Source: Pseudomonas nitroreducens
GTDB taxonomy: Bacteria; Pseudomonadota; Gammaproteobacteria; Pseudomonadales; Pseudomonadaceae
Reading direction: 5' to 3'
Assembly: GCF_024170165.1 (NCBI RefSeq)
Contig: NZ_JALJXP010000011.1
Coordinates: forward strand, 62,001 to 126,000
Length of the DNA stretch: 64,000 bases
Shown: piece after piece, positions 34,014 through 42,859 of the stretch
How the letters are laid out: the number at the start of each line of letters is the position of its first letter
Numbering within the stretch: position 1 is the first letter of the stretch
Notes under the pieces: model-generated
The model's database searches: none
Told to the model about the DNA's origin: nothing
What the model saw: only the letters and a program-made list of their open reading frames with translations
Translations under genes and position numbers: made by a program

Positions 34014-34607
34014 ATGCCCATCGAGTTCCGCCTGCTCAGCGGCGATGCGATCCGCCCGTTCATCGATGATCTGGCGCGACTGCGCATTACTGTGTTCCGC
34101 GAGTATCCCTACCTCTACGACGGCAGCCCGGAATACGAAGCCGGATACCTCGACAGTCACGTGCGCTCGGCCTGGAGCCTGTGCGTGCTGGTGATCGACG
34201 AGGGGCGGGTAGTGGGGGCCTCGACCGGGCTGCCGTTGCCGGACGAATCCGAGGCTTTGCAGCAGCCGTTCCTGGTACAGGGCTGGAACCCGGAACGAAT
34301 CTTCTATTTTGGCGAGTCGCTGGTTCTGCCGGAGTACCGCAGCGCCGATCTCGAGCTGCACTTCTTCGAGGAACGCGAGCGCTTTGCGCGCAGCCTGGAT
34401 CGTTTCGACTGGTGTGCCTTCTGCGCCCTTCGGCGGCAGCCGGATCATTTCGCGCGACCTGCCAGCTACCGCTCGCCGGACGCCTTCTGGCTGCAGCGGG
34501 GCTTCACTCCGCAACCCTCCCTGCAGACCGAGTACCACTGGCGGGATATCGGCGAGCAACGGGAGACGGCCAAGTCGATGATGTTCTGGCTCAAGGACCT
34601 GAGCTGA
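34014..34607 (+). CDS. GNAT-like N-acetyltransferase
   Basis: 197 residues with GNAT texture: a first beta strand (MPIEFRLLSGDAIRPFIDDLARLR), LCVLVIDEGRVVGASTG, and FYFGESLVLPEYRS, the region where acetyl-CoA binds. No clear substrate. It ends with an amphipathic segment (MMFWLKDLS). Flanked by intergenic repeats upstream and a lipoprotein gene downstream. Confidence 0.78.
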   Translation: MPIEFRLLSGDAIRPFIDDLARLRITVFREYPYLYDGSPEYEAGYLDSHVRSAWSLCVLVIDEGRVVGASTGLPLPDESEALQQPFLVQGWNPERIFYFGESLVLPEYRSADLELHFFEERERFARSLDRFDWCAFCALRRQPDHFARPASYRSPDAFWLQRGFTPQPSLQTEYHWRDIGEQRETAKSMMFWLKDLS

Positions 34608-34756
34608 CGCACGTCAGTGTTCGGGACGCTGGATCGGGGACAGGTCTGCGCCGGTGGCCCAGGTGTGGCCGAGAAGTGATCGACCCGGACTTTCGACGGG
34701 TGGCAAGGCGTGAAGCGCTGGTTATGCTCCGGGGATAACCATAAGAGGGACTTTCC

Positions 34757-35335
34757 ATGCTCCGAGTGGCCCTGTGCGCCTTTTTCCTGATGCTCGCTGG
34801 TTGCAGCTCGCCCGGTGCGTTCTTCGGCGCAGTGGACGGGCCGCCGTTCGCCGCGCTGCCGGCGGATCCGCAGCAGGCCACGGTGTACCTCTACCGGCCG
34901 CAGAACCAGTGGTCCGACGAAGAGCTGGAAGCGCCCGGGCTGTTCATCGACAACGAGCTGATCGGCAGCCTGCCAAGCAACGGCTACTTCGCCCTGAGCT
35001 TCGCCCCCGGCAGTTATCCGCTGCAGATGCGTCGCCCGCTGCTGGGCAGCTTCTGGACCTTCTTCGCTGGCGGCAGCCTGGACTTCACCCTGATCGCCGG
35101 CTTCACCCTGGAAGCCCGCGCCGGCGAGGTCTACTACCTGCGCTACGACGAGACCCACACGCCGCCCAAGTACGAACACACCACTGGCCAGGGTGCCGGC
35201 CCGCTGCAACTGGTGGGCAAGGAGCTGGGCTCGCGGGAAATCCCCGCCACGCGGCAGGTCCAGGGTCCGGTGAGCATCGCCGCCAGCGGCAAGGAAGTCG
35301 AAGGGCCGGGCTTCTTCGAACGCCTCGGTCTGTGA
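34757..35335 (+). CDS. DUF2846-type lipoprotein
   Basis: 192 residues with a lipoprotein signal MLRVALCAFFLMLAGC (Cys16). The mature part has the DUF2846 pattern: ATVYLYRPQN, GLFIDNELIGSLPSNGYFAL, PGSYPLQMRR, AGEVYYLRY. A putative outer-membrane-linked beta protein. No partner is evident; the following adiC gene has its own leader. Confidence 0.8.
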   Translation: MLRVALCAFFLMLAGCSSPGAFFGAVDGPPFAALPADPQQATVYLYRPQNQWSDEELEAPGLFIDNELIGSLPSNGYFALSFAPGSYPLQMRRPLLGSFWTFFAGGSLDFTLIAGFTLEARAGEVYYLRYDETHTPPKYEHTTGQGAGPLQLVGKELGSREIPATRQVQGPVSIAASGKEVEGPGFFERLGL

Positions 35336-35456
35336 TGTGCTGACTGCTGGAAATCCCCGGAATAGACGGTCTCAGGCCCTGAAGTGCTGAAGAGTTTTCG
35401 GACTCCTCTTTGAGAATCCTGGCGATTTCTTAACCCTGTCCGGGGGCAGAAGAATC

Positions 35457-35480
35457 GTGACTCCACATCCACGGAGTCAC
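35457..35480 (+). promoter_or_regulatory. hairpin over the adiC ribosome binding site
   Basis: gtgactcc (35457-35464) and ggagtcac (35473-35480) form a perfect 8-bp stem with an 8-nt loop. GGAG (35473-35476), the only Shine-Dalgarno-like sequence before the ATG at 35484, lies inside the 3' arm, so folding should occlude translation initiation. Confidence 0.55.
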
Positions 35481-35483
35481 GCT

Positions 35484-36995
35484 ATGGAACAGGCCGACAG
35501 CAACAAGATCGGGGTGGTGGCGGCCACCCTGATGGTGGCGGGCAACATGATGGGATCGGGGGTTTTCATGCTCCCGGCCAACCTGGCTACCACCGGCGGC
35601 ATTGCCCTCTACGGATGGTTCATCACCATTGTCGGCGCGGTGTCGCTGGCCCTGGTCTTCGCCAAGCTGTCGGCAATCGATCCGGCAGCGGGCGGCCCCT
35701 ATGCCTACACCAAGAAGTCCTTCGGCAACTACATGGGCTACCAGACCAACCTGATCTACTGGTTGGCCAACGTCGTCGGCAACGTCGGTCTCGCGGTGGC
35801 CGGCCTGGGTTACCTGTCGCATTTCTTCCCCAGCCTGAAGGATCCGCTGGTCTCCGCGATGGCGCAGATCGCGGTGATCTGGTTCTTCACCTACGCCAAC
35901 ATCCTCGGCCCGTCGGTGGTCGGCAAGCTGCAGTCGTTCACGACCGTGTTCGCCTTGTTCCCGATCATTGGCATGGCGCTGCTGGGCTGGTTCTGGTTCA
36001 GCGGCGATATCTACGAGGCCGGCTGGAACGTGTCGGGCAAGAGCGGCTTCGAAGCAGTCGGCTCCACGCTGAACTACACGCTCTGGGCCTTCATCGGCGT
36101 CGAGAGCGCCTCGGTATCGGCAGGCGTGGTGCGTGACCCGGCGCGCAACGTGCCGATCGCCACCGTGGGCGGAGTGCTCATCGCCGCGGTCTGCTACGTA
36201 CTCAGCTCCACGGCGATCATGGGCATGATCCCGAACAAGGATCTGCTCGCCTCCAGCGCTCCCTTCGCGGATGCCGCGCGTCTGGCGCTGGGGGATACCG
36301 CCGCCAACGTCGTGGCCCTCTGCGCGGCCATCGGCTGCCTCGGCTCTCTGGCCGGCTGGACGCTGCTCGTCGGGCAGACGGCCAAGGCGGCGGCGGACGA
36401 TGGCCTGTTCGGCAAGATCTTCGCCAAGGTCAATGCCAAGGGCGTGCCCTCGGCAGGCCTGGCCATCGTCGCGGCGATCATGAGCGTCCAGGTGCTGGCG
36501 ACCATGTCGCCGACCGCCAGCGAACAGTTCGGCAAGATCGCTTCCATTGCGGTGATCATGACGCTGCTGCCGTACATCTATTCGGCTGTCGCCATCAAGG
36601 TGCTGGGCTACCGGAAGATGCCCGCCCGCCAGTACGGCTTCTATACCTTCGTGGGCGTCATCGCTGCGATCTACAGCCTGTGGGCGATGGTCGGCTCCGA
36701 TGGCGAGCAGACACGCTGGTCGCTGATCTTCGTGGTCTCGACGATCATCTTCTACGAGCTGTCGATCAACAGCATGCGTACCGTCGAGGAAACCGGCGTG
36801 CACCCGGGTGGCGTCTCTCCGGGCTGGATCCGCTTCGGCACCCTGGCACTGACCATCCTCGCGCTGGTGGCGATGTTCTGGGTGTCGGTCGGTCGTCATG
36901 ACAACCTCAACCTGCGTCCTCGGGTGCCGCAACCGGCAACTGCCGCCTCCGTCACCGCTACGGCACCGCCCGCCGGCGTCCCTGCCGCCAACTGA
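35484..36995 (+). CDS. adiC: arginine/agmatine antiporter AdiC
   Basis: A 503-residue, 12-TM APC-family antiporter. It follows E. coli AdiC closely in many blocks I recall: GNMMGSGVFMLPANLA in TM1, WAFIGVESASVSAGVV (the gating Trp region of TM6) and AGWTLLVGQTAKAAADDGLF (TM8 Trp). It exchanges external arginine for internal agmatine in acid resistance. The following gene is an AdiA-type arginine decarboxylase 100 bp downstream, confirming the assignment. The C-terminal 25 residues are an Ala/Pro-rich extension. Not, as I recall, at this place in PAO1. Confidence 0.92.
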   Translation: MEQADSNKIGVVAATLMVAGNMMGSGVFMLPANLATTGGIALYGWFITIVGAVSLALVFAKLSAIDPAAGGPYAYTKKSFGNYMGYQTNLIYWLANVVGNVGLAVAGLGYLSHFFPSLKDPLVSAMAQIAVIWFFTYANILGPSVVGKLQSFTTVFALFPIIGMALLGWFWFSGDIYEAGWNVSGKSGFEAVGSTLNYTLWAFIGVESASVSAGVVRDPARNVPIATVGGVLIAAVCYVLSSTAIMGMIPNKDLLASSAPFADAARLALGDTAANVVALCAAIGCLGSLAGWTLLVGQTAKAAADDGLFGKIFAKVNAKGVPSAGLAIVAAIMSVQVLATMSPTASEQFGKIASIAVIMTLLPYIYSAVAIKVLGYRKMPARQYGFYTFVGVIAAIYSLWAMVGSDGEQTRWSLIFVVSTIIFYELSINSMRTVEETGVHPGGVSPGWIRFGTLALTILALVAMFWVSVGRHDNLNLRPRVPQPATAASVTATAPPAGVPAAN

Positions 36996-37095
36996 TCCCT
37001 TCGCCTGCATGCGCCTTCTCCGATGGCGCTGAAGGCGGGGCAGGCGCCTGCCTGGCTGGTGGCGCGAGAGCTGCCAGCCGTTTCGAGGAGTTTCC

Positions 37096-39381
37096 ATGTC
37101 CGAGCCCATTACCAAGAACACGCTGGATATCGTGGTCCTGATGGCCCATGAAGCGCTGGACCAGGCTACGTCAGCAGGACGAGCCGCGCGCGCGCTGGTG
37201 CAGGATCTCGAGCGTCGCGGGGTGGTCGTGCTGATTGCTGCGAGTGCCGAGGATGCTTGTGCCGTCATCGACTCGAACCCTGCACTGCAGTCCGTACTGC
37301 TGAACTGGGAATTGCCCGGCGGGGCGCAGTCGGTGCTGGAAGCAGTGCGCCGGCGGCATGCACAGCTGCCCGTCTTCCTCATGGCTTCGCGCGGCAACGC
37401 GGCCGCCATCGACTTGCAGGCGTTGCGTCTATCGGACGATTTCATCTGGCTGCTGGAAGACACCACCGACTTCATCGGAGGCCGCATCATTGCCGCCGTC
37501 GAGCGCTATCGCGACGCGGTGCTGCCTCCGATGTTCAAGGCGCTGATGAAGTTCTCCCGAGTCTACGAATACTCCTGGCACACGCCGGGCCACACCGGCG
37601 GCACGGGCTTCCTCAAGGCGCCAGCCGGGCGCGCTTTCTTCGACTTCTTCGGCGAAGAGCTGCTGCGCTCGGACCTGTCGATCTCCGTCGGCGATCTGGG
37701 CTCGCTGCTCGACCACAGCGGTCCCATCGGCGAGAGCGAGCGCTACGCCGCGCGGGTGTTCGGCGCTCATCGCAGCTATCACGTCACCAATGGCTCCTCG
37801 ACCTCCAACCGGGTCATCCTGATGGCCAGCGTCACCCGCGACCAGATCGCGCTGTGCGACCGCAACTGCCACAAGTCGGCCGAGCATGCGATGACCATGT
37901 CGGGGGCGATCCCGACTTATCTGGTGCCCTCGCGCAACCACCTCGGGCTGATCGGCCCGATCCTGCCCGAGCGGCTGACGCCCGTCGCGGTGAGGCGCCA
38001 TATCGCCGAAAACGCACTGGCCCATCCGGGCATCGATCCGACGCCCCGCCACGCGATCATCACCAACTCCACCTACGACGGACTTTGCTACAACGTGGCG
38101 CGGGTCGAGGAGTTGCTCGGCCAGAGTGTCGACCGCCTGCACTTCGATGAGGCCTGGTACGGCTATGCGCGCTTCAACCCCCTCTACCGCCAGCGCCACG
38201 CCATGCATGGCGATCCGGCCGAGCACAGGGCAGACCGCCCCACGGTGTTCGCCACCCAGTCCACCCACAAGCTGCTGGCGGCCTTGTCCCAGGCCTCGTT
38301 CATTCATGTGCGCGATGGGCGCAACCCGGTGGAACATGCGCGCTTCAACGAGTCGTTCATGATGCATGCGTCCACCTCGCCGCAGTACGCGATCATCGCC
38401 TCCAACGATGTGTCGGCCGCCATGATGGACGGGCAGGGCGGAGTGGCGCTGACCACCGACGCCATCCGCGAGGCTGTGGCCTTCCGTCGCCTGCTGGCGC
38501 GCCTGAACAACGACTTCGCCGAGCAGGGCGACTGGTTCTTCGATGCCTGGCAACCCGACGAGGTGCGCGATCCGAAAAGCGGTCGCAAGGTGCCGTTCTT
38601 CGAGGCGGATGAAGAGCTTCTGGTCAGCGACCCGCAGTGCTGGTGCCTGTCACCGGGAGCACAGTGGCATGGTTTTGGCGAGATCGAGGAAGGCTACTGC
38701 ATGCTCGATCCGATCAAGGTGTCGGTGGTGACGCCTGGTGTCGCGCCCAATGGCGGGTTGATGCCGGTCGGCATTCCCGCGGCGGTCCTCACAAGCTATC
38801 TGGCGCAACAGGGCATAGTGGTGGAGAAGACCACCGACTTCACCTTGCTGTTCCTCTTCTCCATCGGCGTGACCAAGGGCAAGTGGGGGACGCTGGTCAA
38901 CGCGCTGCTGGGCTTCAAGCGTGACTACGACGGCAACCTTCCGCTGCCGCGCGTGTTGCCGCAGTTGGTCTCGAGCTGGCCGCAGCGCTACGGCGACATG
39001 GGGCTCAAGGATCTCTGCGACCGGATGTTCGAAAGCATGGCCGAACTGCAGACCACTACCCTGATGGGCCAGGCCTTCTCGTTGCTGCCCGAGCCGCGAC
39101 TGACGCCAACCGCCGCCTATGAGCAACTGGTGAGGAACAACATCGAGCAGCTGACCCTGCAGGAAATGAGTGGCCGCACCGTGGCGACTGGCGTGGTGCC
39201 CTATCCGCCGGGCATTCCGCTGTTGATGCCGGGTGAGAATGCCGGTTCGGGCGACGGCCCGGTACTGGGTTACCTGAAGGCATTGGAAGCCTTCGACCGG
39301 CGTTTCCCGGGCTTCGCCCACGATACCCATGGCGTCGAGGTCGAGGACGGTTTCTACCGTATCGCCTGTCTCAAGGACTGA
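37096..39381 (+). CDS. adiA: biodegradative arginine decarboxylase AdiA
   Basis: 761 residues, the standard length of inducible acid-stress decarboxylases (AdiA/LdcI fold): N-terminal wing domain (1-130), PLP core with STHKLLAALSQASF carrying the PLP Lys392, and C-terminal domain. Long stretches such as RLHFDEAWYGYARFNP match E. coli AdiA as I recall it. It decarboxylates arginine to agmatine, consuming a proton. Ribosome binding site GAGGAG. The AdiC gene precedes it, and a terminator follows at 39400-39433. Lysine or ornithine as substrate is less likely given the AdiC partner. Confidence 0.93.
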   Translation: MSEPITKNTLDIVVLMAHEALDQATSAGRAARALVQDLERRGVVVLIAASAEDACAVIDSNPALQSVLLNWELPGGAQSVLEAVRRRHAQLPVFLMASRGNAAAIDLQALRLSDDFIWLLEDTTDFIGGRIIAAVERYRDAVLPPMFKALMKFSRVYEYSWHTPGHTGGTGFLKAPAGRAFFDFFGEELLRSDLSISVGDLGSLLDHSGPIGESERYAARVFGAHRSYHVTNGSSTSNRVILMASVTRDQIALCDRNCHKSAEHAMTMSGAIPTYLVPSRNHLGLIGPILPERLTPVAVRRHIAENALAHPGIDPTPRHAIITNSTYDGLCYNVARVEELLGQSVDRLHFDEAWYGYARFNPLYRQRHAMHGDPAEHRADRPTVFATQSTHKLLAALSQASFIHVRDGRNPVEHARFNESFMMHASTSPQYAIIASNDVSAAMMDGQGGVALTTDAIREAVAFRRLLARLNNDFAEQGDWFFDAWQPDEVRDPKSGRKVPFFEADEELLVSDPQCWCLSPGAQWHGFGEIEEGYCMLDPIKVSVVTPGVAPNGGLMPVGIPAAVLTSYLAQQGIVVEKTTDFTLLFLFSIGVTKGKWGTLVNALLGFKRDYDGNLPLPRVLPQLVSSWPQRYGDMGLKDLCDRMFESMAELQTTTLMGQAFSLLPEPRLTPTAAYEQLVRNNIEQLTLQEMSGRTVATGVVPYPPGIPLLMPGENAGSGDGPVLGYLKALEAFDRRFPGFAHDTHGVEVEDGFYRIACLKD

Positions 39382-39399
39382 TGCCCGGAGACTGACGGA

Positions 39400-39433
39400 C
39401 CGGCGACGGAGCGTGCACCGTCGTCGGTTTTTT
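39400..39433 (+). terminator. Rho-independent terminator after adiA
   Basis: ccggcgacgg / ccgtcgtcgg (39400-39409, 39418-39427; one G-U pair) followed by six T. Confidence 0.85.
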
Positions 39434-39769
39434 CCTGTCTGGTTGTCTGTTTTTAGGGGTATGAGATGAACTCATAGCCCCTTGAGTTTTTATGGTTACC
39501 GGAGCGCTTTTGCCCGGTGCTAAAAATCATCGCACCTGCTCATCGACAACAACAAAGAGCGACGCGACATGATCACCTGCCTGCTTTCCCTTCCCTCGAT
39601 CCGTCCTCCGCGTTCCGGCCTGTCCGGTGCCTTCGCGCACCTGTCCGACTCGCCTGTCGATTCCTGATCCCACACCGTCTTTCTCCCGGCGTCCCTGCGC
39701 CGGTTTTGCCACGGGCCGCGCACGCAGGCCCGGGCTTTCTTACACCCCCACGGTTCCATGAGGTCCCCC
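39434..39769. other. gap between adiA terminator and fae operon
   Basis: 336 bp without a recognisable gene. It contains an 11-bp imperfect palindrome (39455-39465 / 39471-39482, aggggtatgag and ctcatagcccct) and otherwise nothing clear. It should carry the promoter of the fae-AKR-ALDH-MFS operon. Confidence 0.5.
39455..39482 (+). promoter_or_regulatory. palindrome upstream of the fae-like operon
   Basis: aggggtatgag pairs with ctcatagcccct with one bulged base. It could be an operator for a dimeric regulator or an RNA hairpin; about 290 bp before the fae start. Confidence 0.4.
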
Positions 39770-40282
39770 ATGAAAAAGCTCGACCTGTACATCGGTGAAG
39801 GTTTCGAAGGCCCCGGCGTCAACGCCGCGCACATCAACATCCTGCTCGGCCCGCGCAGCGGCCCGGCCGGCCAGGCCTTCTCCAACAGCCTGGCTTCGCC
39901 CAGCCAGGGCCACTGCCCGTTCATGGTGATCGCCCAGCCGAACATCCCGGTGAAGCCGATGACCCTCTATGTGAACAAGGCCGAGATCAACGGTGACCTG
40001 CACGCCAACGCCACCTGGGGCGCGTCCCAGGCAGGCATCGCCAGGGCGGTGACCGAGGCGCTGCTGGACGGCACCCTGCCGCCCGAAGCCGAGGACGAGT
40101 GGGCCATCGTCACCGCCAACTGGGTCAACCCGGGCTGCGACGACCTCGATGCCGTCTACCGCAACAACTACAACGCCTGCCGCACCGCGATCCGCGCGGC
40201 GCTGAGTTGCAAGCCCGAGCGCGCGCAGCTGGCGGACGTGGTCAACGCCATCGCCAACCCCTTCTACACCCCCAAGGCCTGA
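39770..40282 (+). CDS. formaldehyde-activating enzyme (Fae) homologue
   Basis: 170 residues, the normal Fae length, with the family core EGFEGPGVNAAHINILLGPRSG (His21 aligning with the catalytic His of Fae), GQAFSNSLA and a C-terminal NPFYTPKA. Fae condenses formaldehyde with tetrahydromethanopterin in methylotrophs. No H4MPT genes are visible, so the ligand may differ. First gene of an operon with an aldo/keto reductase 10 bp downstream. ATG 39770 is chosen; ATG 39758 in frame is possible. In methylotrophs extra Fae paralogues of unknown role are known. Confidence 0.85.
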   Translation: MKKLDLYIGEGFEGPGVNAAHINILLGPRSGPAGQAFSNSLASPSQGHCPFMVIAQPNIPVKPMTLYVNKAEINGDLHANATWGASQAGIARAVTEALLDGTLPPEAEDEWAIVTANWVNPGCDDLDAVYRNNYNACRTAIRAALSCKPERAQLADVVNAIANPFYTPKA

Positions 40283-40292
40283 GGACAGCAGC

Positions 40293-41327
40293 ATGCAATA
40301 CATCCGTCTTGGCAACTCCGGCCTGCAGGTCTCCAAGCTGTGCCTGGGCACCATGAACATGGGCACCCCGGACTGGAAACCGTGGATCTTCGATGAGGCG
40401 AAGAGCGAGCCGATCGTGAAGCACGCGCTGGATGCCGGGGTGAACTTCATCGACCTCGCCGACTTCTACTCCGCCGGCGTCGGCGAGGAGGTGGTCTGCC
40501 GCATCCTCAAGCGCCTGGTGCGCCGCGAGGACGTGGTGATCACCACCAAGGTCGGCTACGGCACCCGCCCCGGCATCAACGCCAGTGGCCACTCGCGCAA
40601 GCACATCATGGACGGCATCGATGCCTCGCTGAAGCGCATGGGCATGGATTACGTCGATATCTACATGCTGCACTTCTACGACGTGAACACCCCGGTGGAA
40701 GAGGTGATGGGCGCGCTGAACGACATCGTCCGCGCCGGCAAGGCCCGCTACATCGGCGTGTCGACCATGCTCACCGGCCAGTTGGCGAAGATCCTCATGG
40801 CCTGCGAGCGCAATGGCTGGGTCAAGCCGATCAACATGCAGCTGCAGCTCAACTGCGCCTACCGCGAGGAAGAGCGCGAGATGATCCCGTTCTGCCGCGA
40901 CCAGGGCCTCGGCGTCTCGGTATTCAGCCCGCTGGCGCGCGGCCTGCTGACCGGCGACGTAAGTTCCACGCGCAACCAGACCGACTTCTTCACCCAGCAG
41001 ATGTACGCCGACGAGGCCTCCTTCGAGATCGCCCGTTCCGTGCAGCGTGTGGCCCAGCGCCGCGGCGTATCCAACGCGCAGATCGCCCAGGCCTGGGTCC
41101 TGCAGCACTCGGGTGTGGACTGCATGCTGGTCGGCGCCGACACCACCGCGCAGTTCGACAGCGCCCTGGCTGCCCTGGAAACGCGCCTGGACGACGAGGA
41201 AATCCACGAGCTGGAGCGCAACTACACGCCCTGCGACGTGATCAACGACTACACCGCCGGCAAGCGCATCCTGCGTGCCGCCCGGCCAATGCGCGAAGCT
41301 TTCGCGCTGACGGAGGCAGTGGCATGA
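40293..41327 (+). CDS. aldo/keto reductase
   Basis: A 344-residue (beta/alpha)8 NADPH-dependent reductase. The catalytic tetrad is visible as D and Y in DLADFYS, K in ITTKVGYG and H in YMLHFYD. The cofactor-binding part GVSVFSPLARGLLTGD is typical of the AKR family (Kv-beta/YhdN-like). It is cotranscribed with the Fae homologue (10-bp gap), and its stop overlaps the next ATG (ATGA). It may reduce an aldehyde or oxidise an alcohol produced in the pathway. Confidence 0.9.
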   Translation: MQYIRLGNSGLQVSKLCLGTMNMGTPDWKPWIFDEAKSEPIVKHALDAGVNFIDLADFYSAGVGEEVVCRILKRLVRREDVVITTKVGYGTRPGINASGHSRKHIMDGIDASLKRMGMDYVDIYMLHFYDVNTPVEEVMGALNDIVRAGKARYIGVSTMLTGQLAKILMACERNGWVKPINMQLQLNCAYREEEREMIPFCRDQGLGVSVFSPLARGLLTGDVSSTRNQTDFFTQQMYADEASFEIARSVQRVAQRRGVSNAQIAQAWVLQHSGVDCMLVGADTTAQFDSALAALETRLDDEEIHELERNYTPCDVINDYTAGKRILRAARPMREAFALTEAVA

Positions 41328-42763
41328 GCGAGCTGCTGAAGACCGGCCATTACATAGACGGCAAATGGGTGGCCGGCGGTGCCACCTACCCTGTACGCAA
41401 CCCAGCCAGCGGCGGGCTGATCGTCGACGTGGCCCGTGGCGGCGCCGAGGAAACCAATGCCGCCATTGCCGCCGCCGAGCGCGCGCTGCCGGCCTGGCGC
41501 GCGCTGACGGCCAAGGAGCGCAGCGCACGCGTCCGCCGCTGGGGCGAGCTGATGCTGCAGCGCCAGGATGACCTGGCGCGGCTGCTCAGCACCGAGCAGG
41601 GCAAGCCGCTGGCCGAGGCCAGGGGCGAAGTGGTCTACGCGTCGAGCTTCCTCGAGTGGTTCGCCGAGGAAGCCAAGCGCGTTTACGGCGACGTGATCCC
41701 CTCGCACAAGGTCGATGCGCGCATCGTGGTGATCAAGCAGGCGATCGGTGTGGTCGCGGCGATCACCCCATGGAACTTCCCGCTGGCGATGGTCACCCGC
41801 AAGGTCGGTCCGGCGCTGGCCGCCGGTTGCACCATGATTCTCAAACCGTCGGAAGAAACCCCGCTGTCGGCCTTCGCCCTCGCGGTGCTGGCGGAAGAGG
41901 CGGGCATTCCACCGGGCGTGTTCAACATCGTCTCCGGTGATGCTCCGGCCATTGGCGGTGCGCTGCAGGCATCCGGAGCGGTTCGCAAGCTGTCGTTCAC
42001 CGGCTCCACCCGCACCGGCAAGCTGCTGATGCGCCAGGCCGCCGAGACACTGAAAAAGGTCTCGCTGGAACTGGGCGGCAACGCGCCCTTCATCGTCTTC
42101 GACGACGCCGATATCGATGCCGCCGTGCGCGGTGCCATGGCCTCGAAGTTCCGCAACAACGGGCAGACCTGCGTGTGCGTGAACCGCTTCTATATCCAGG
42201 AGCGGGTCTACGAAGCCTTCGTCTCGCGCCTGACCAAGGCCGTCAGCGCGATGCGCGTCGGCAATGCGCTGGAAGGTGAAACCGAGCAGGGCCCGCTGAT
42301 CAACGAAGCGGCGCTGGCCAAGGTCGAGCAGCACGTTGGCGACGCCGTGGAGAAGGGCGCCAAGTTGCTCTGCGGTGGCCGTCGCCACGCGCTGGGCGGC
42401 ACCTTCTACGAACCCACGGTGCTGGCCGAAGCGACCCCGCAGATGCTGATCGCCAGCGAGGAAACCTTCGGTCCGGTCGCTGCCTGCTTCCGCTTCCGCG
42501 ACGAGGCGGAAGTGCTGGAAATGGCCAACGACACGCCCTTCGGCCTCTCCGCCTACTTCTACAGCCGCGATATCGGCCGCGTCTGGCGCATGGCCGAAGG
42601 CCTGGAAGCCGGCATGGTCGGCATCAACGAAGGCATCATCTCCACCGAAGTGGCACCTTTCGGCGGCATCAAGGAATCGGGCCTGGGCCGCGAAGGTTCG
42701 AAGTACGGCATCGAGGACTACGTGGAGATCAAGTACCTGCTCATGGGTGGCCTGTCCGCCTGA
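41324..42763 (+). CDS. NAD(P)-dependent aldehyde dehydrogenase (SSADH-like)
   Basis: 479 residues; closest in texture to succinate-semialdehyde dehydrogenases. Catalytic Glu in LELGGNAPFIVFDDAD, Cys in NNGQTCVCVNRF, cofactor segment WNFPLAMVTRKVGPALAAGC and KPSEETPLSA. It overlaps the aldo/keto reductase by 4 bp. It should oxidise an aldehyde to the carboxylate; the operon suggests the substrate is linked to the Fae homologue. A 10-bp perfect hairpin (42790-42815) separates it from the MFS gene. Confidence 0.9.
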   Translation: MSELLKTGHYIDGKWVAGGATYPVRNPASGGLIVDVARGGAEETNAAIAAAERALPAWRALTAKERSARVRRWGELMLQRQDDLARLLSTEQGKPLAEARGEVVYASSFLEWFAEEAKRVYGDVIPSHKVDARIVVIKQAIGVVAAITPWNFPLAMVTRKVGPALAAGCTMILKPSEETPLSAFALAVLAEEAGIPPGVFNIVSGDAPAIGGALQASGAVRKLSFTGSTRTGKLLMRQAAETLKKVSLELGGNAPFIVFDDADIDAAVRGAMASKFRNNGQTCVCVNRFYIQERVYEAFVSRLTKAVSAMRVGNALEGETEQGPLINEAALAKVEQHVGDAVEKGAKLLCGGRRHALGGTFYEPTVLAEATPQMLIASEETFGPVAACFRFRDEAEVLEMANDTPFGLSAYFYSRDIGRVWRMAEGLEAGMVGINEGIISTEVAPFGGIKESGLGREGSKYGIEDYVEIKYLLMGGLSA

Positions 42764-42789
42764 CGCCCGGCCAAGGAGTTCTGTCTCAT

Positions 42790-42815
42790 CCGCCGCGCCG
42801 TCCGGGGCGCGGCGG
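42790..42815 (+). other. GC-rich intercistronic hairpin
   Basis: ccgccgcgcc / ggcgcggcgg with a 6-nt loop between the ALDH and MFS genes, lacking a T tract. It may modulate MFS expression or mRNA stability. Confidence 0.5.
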
Positions 42816-42859
42816 CTCAACCTCGCTGTGTTTCCAATAACAAAAAGTCGGAGACGATC

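Noticed and set aside
35430..37490. 686-codon minus-strand frame over adiC and adiA
   Set aside because: Antisense shadow; the adiC and adiA frames match known proteins throughout.
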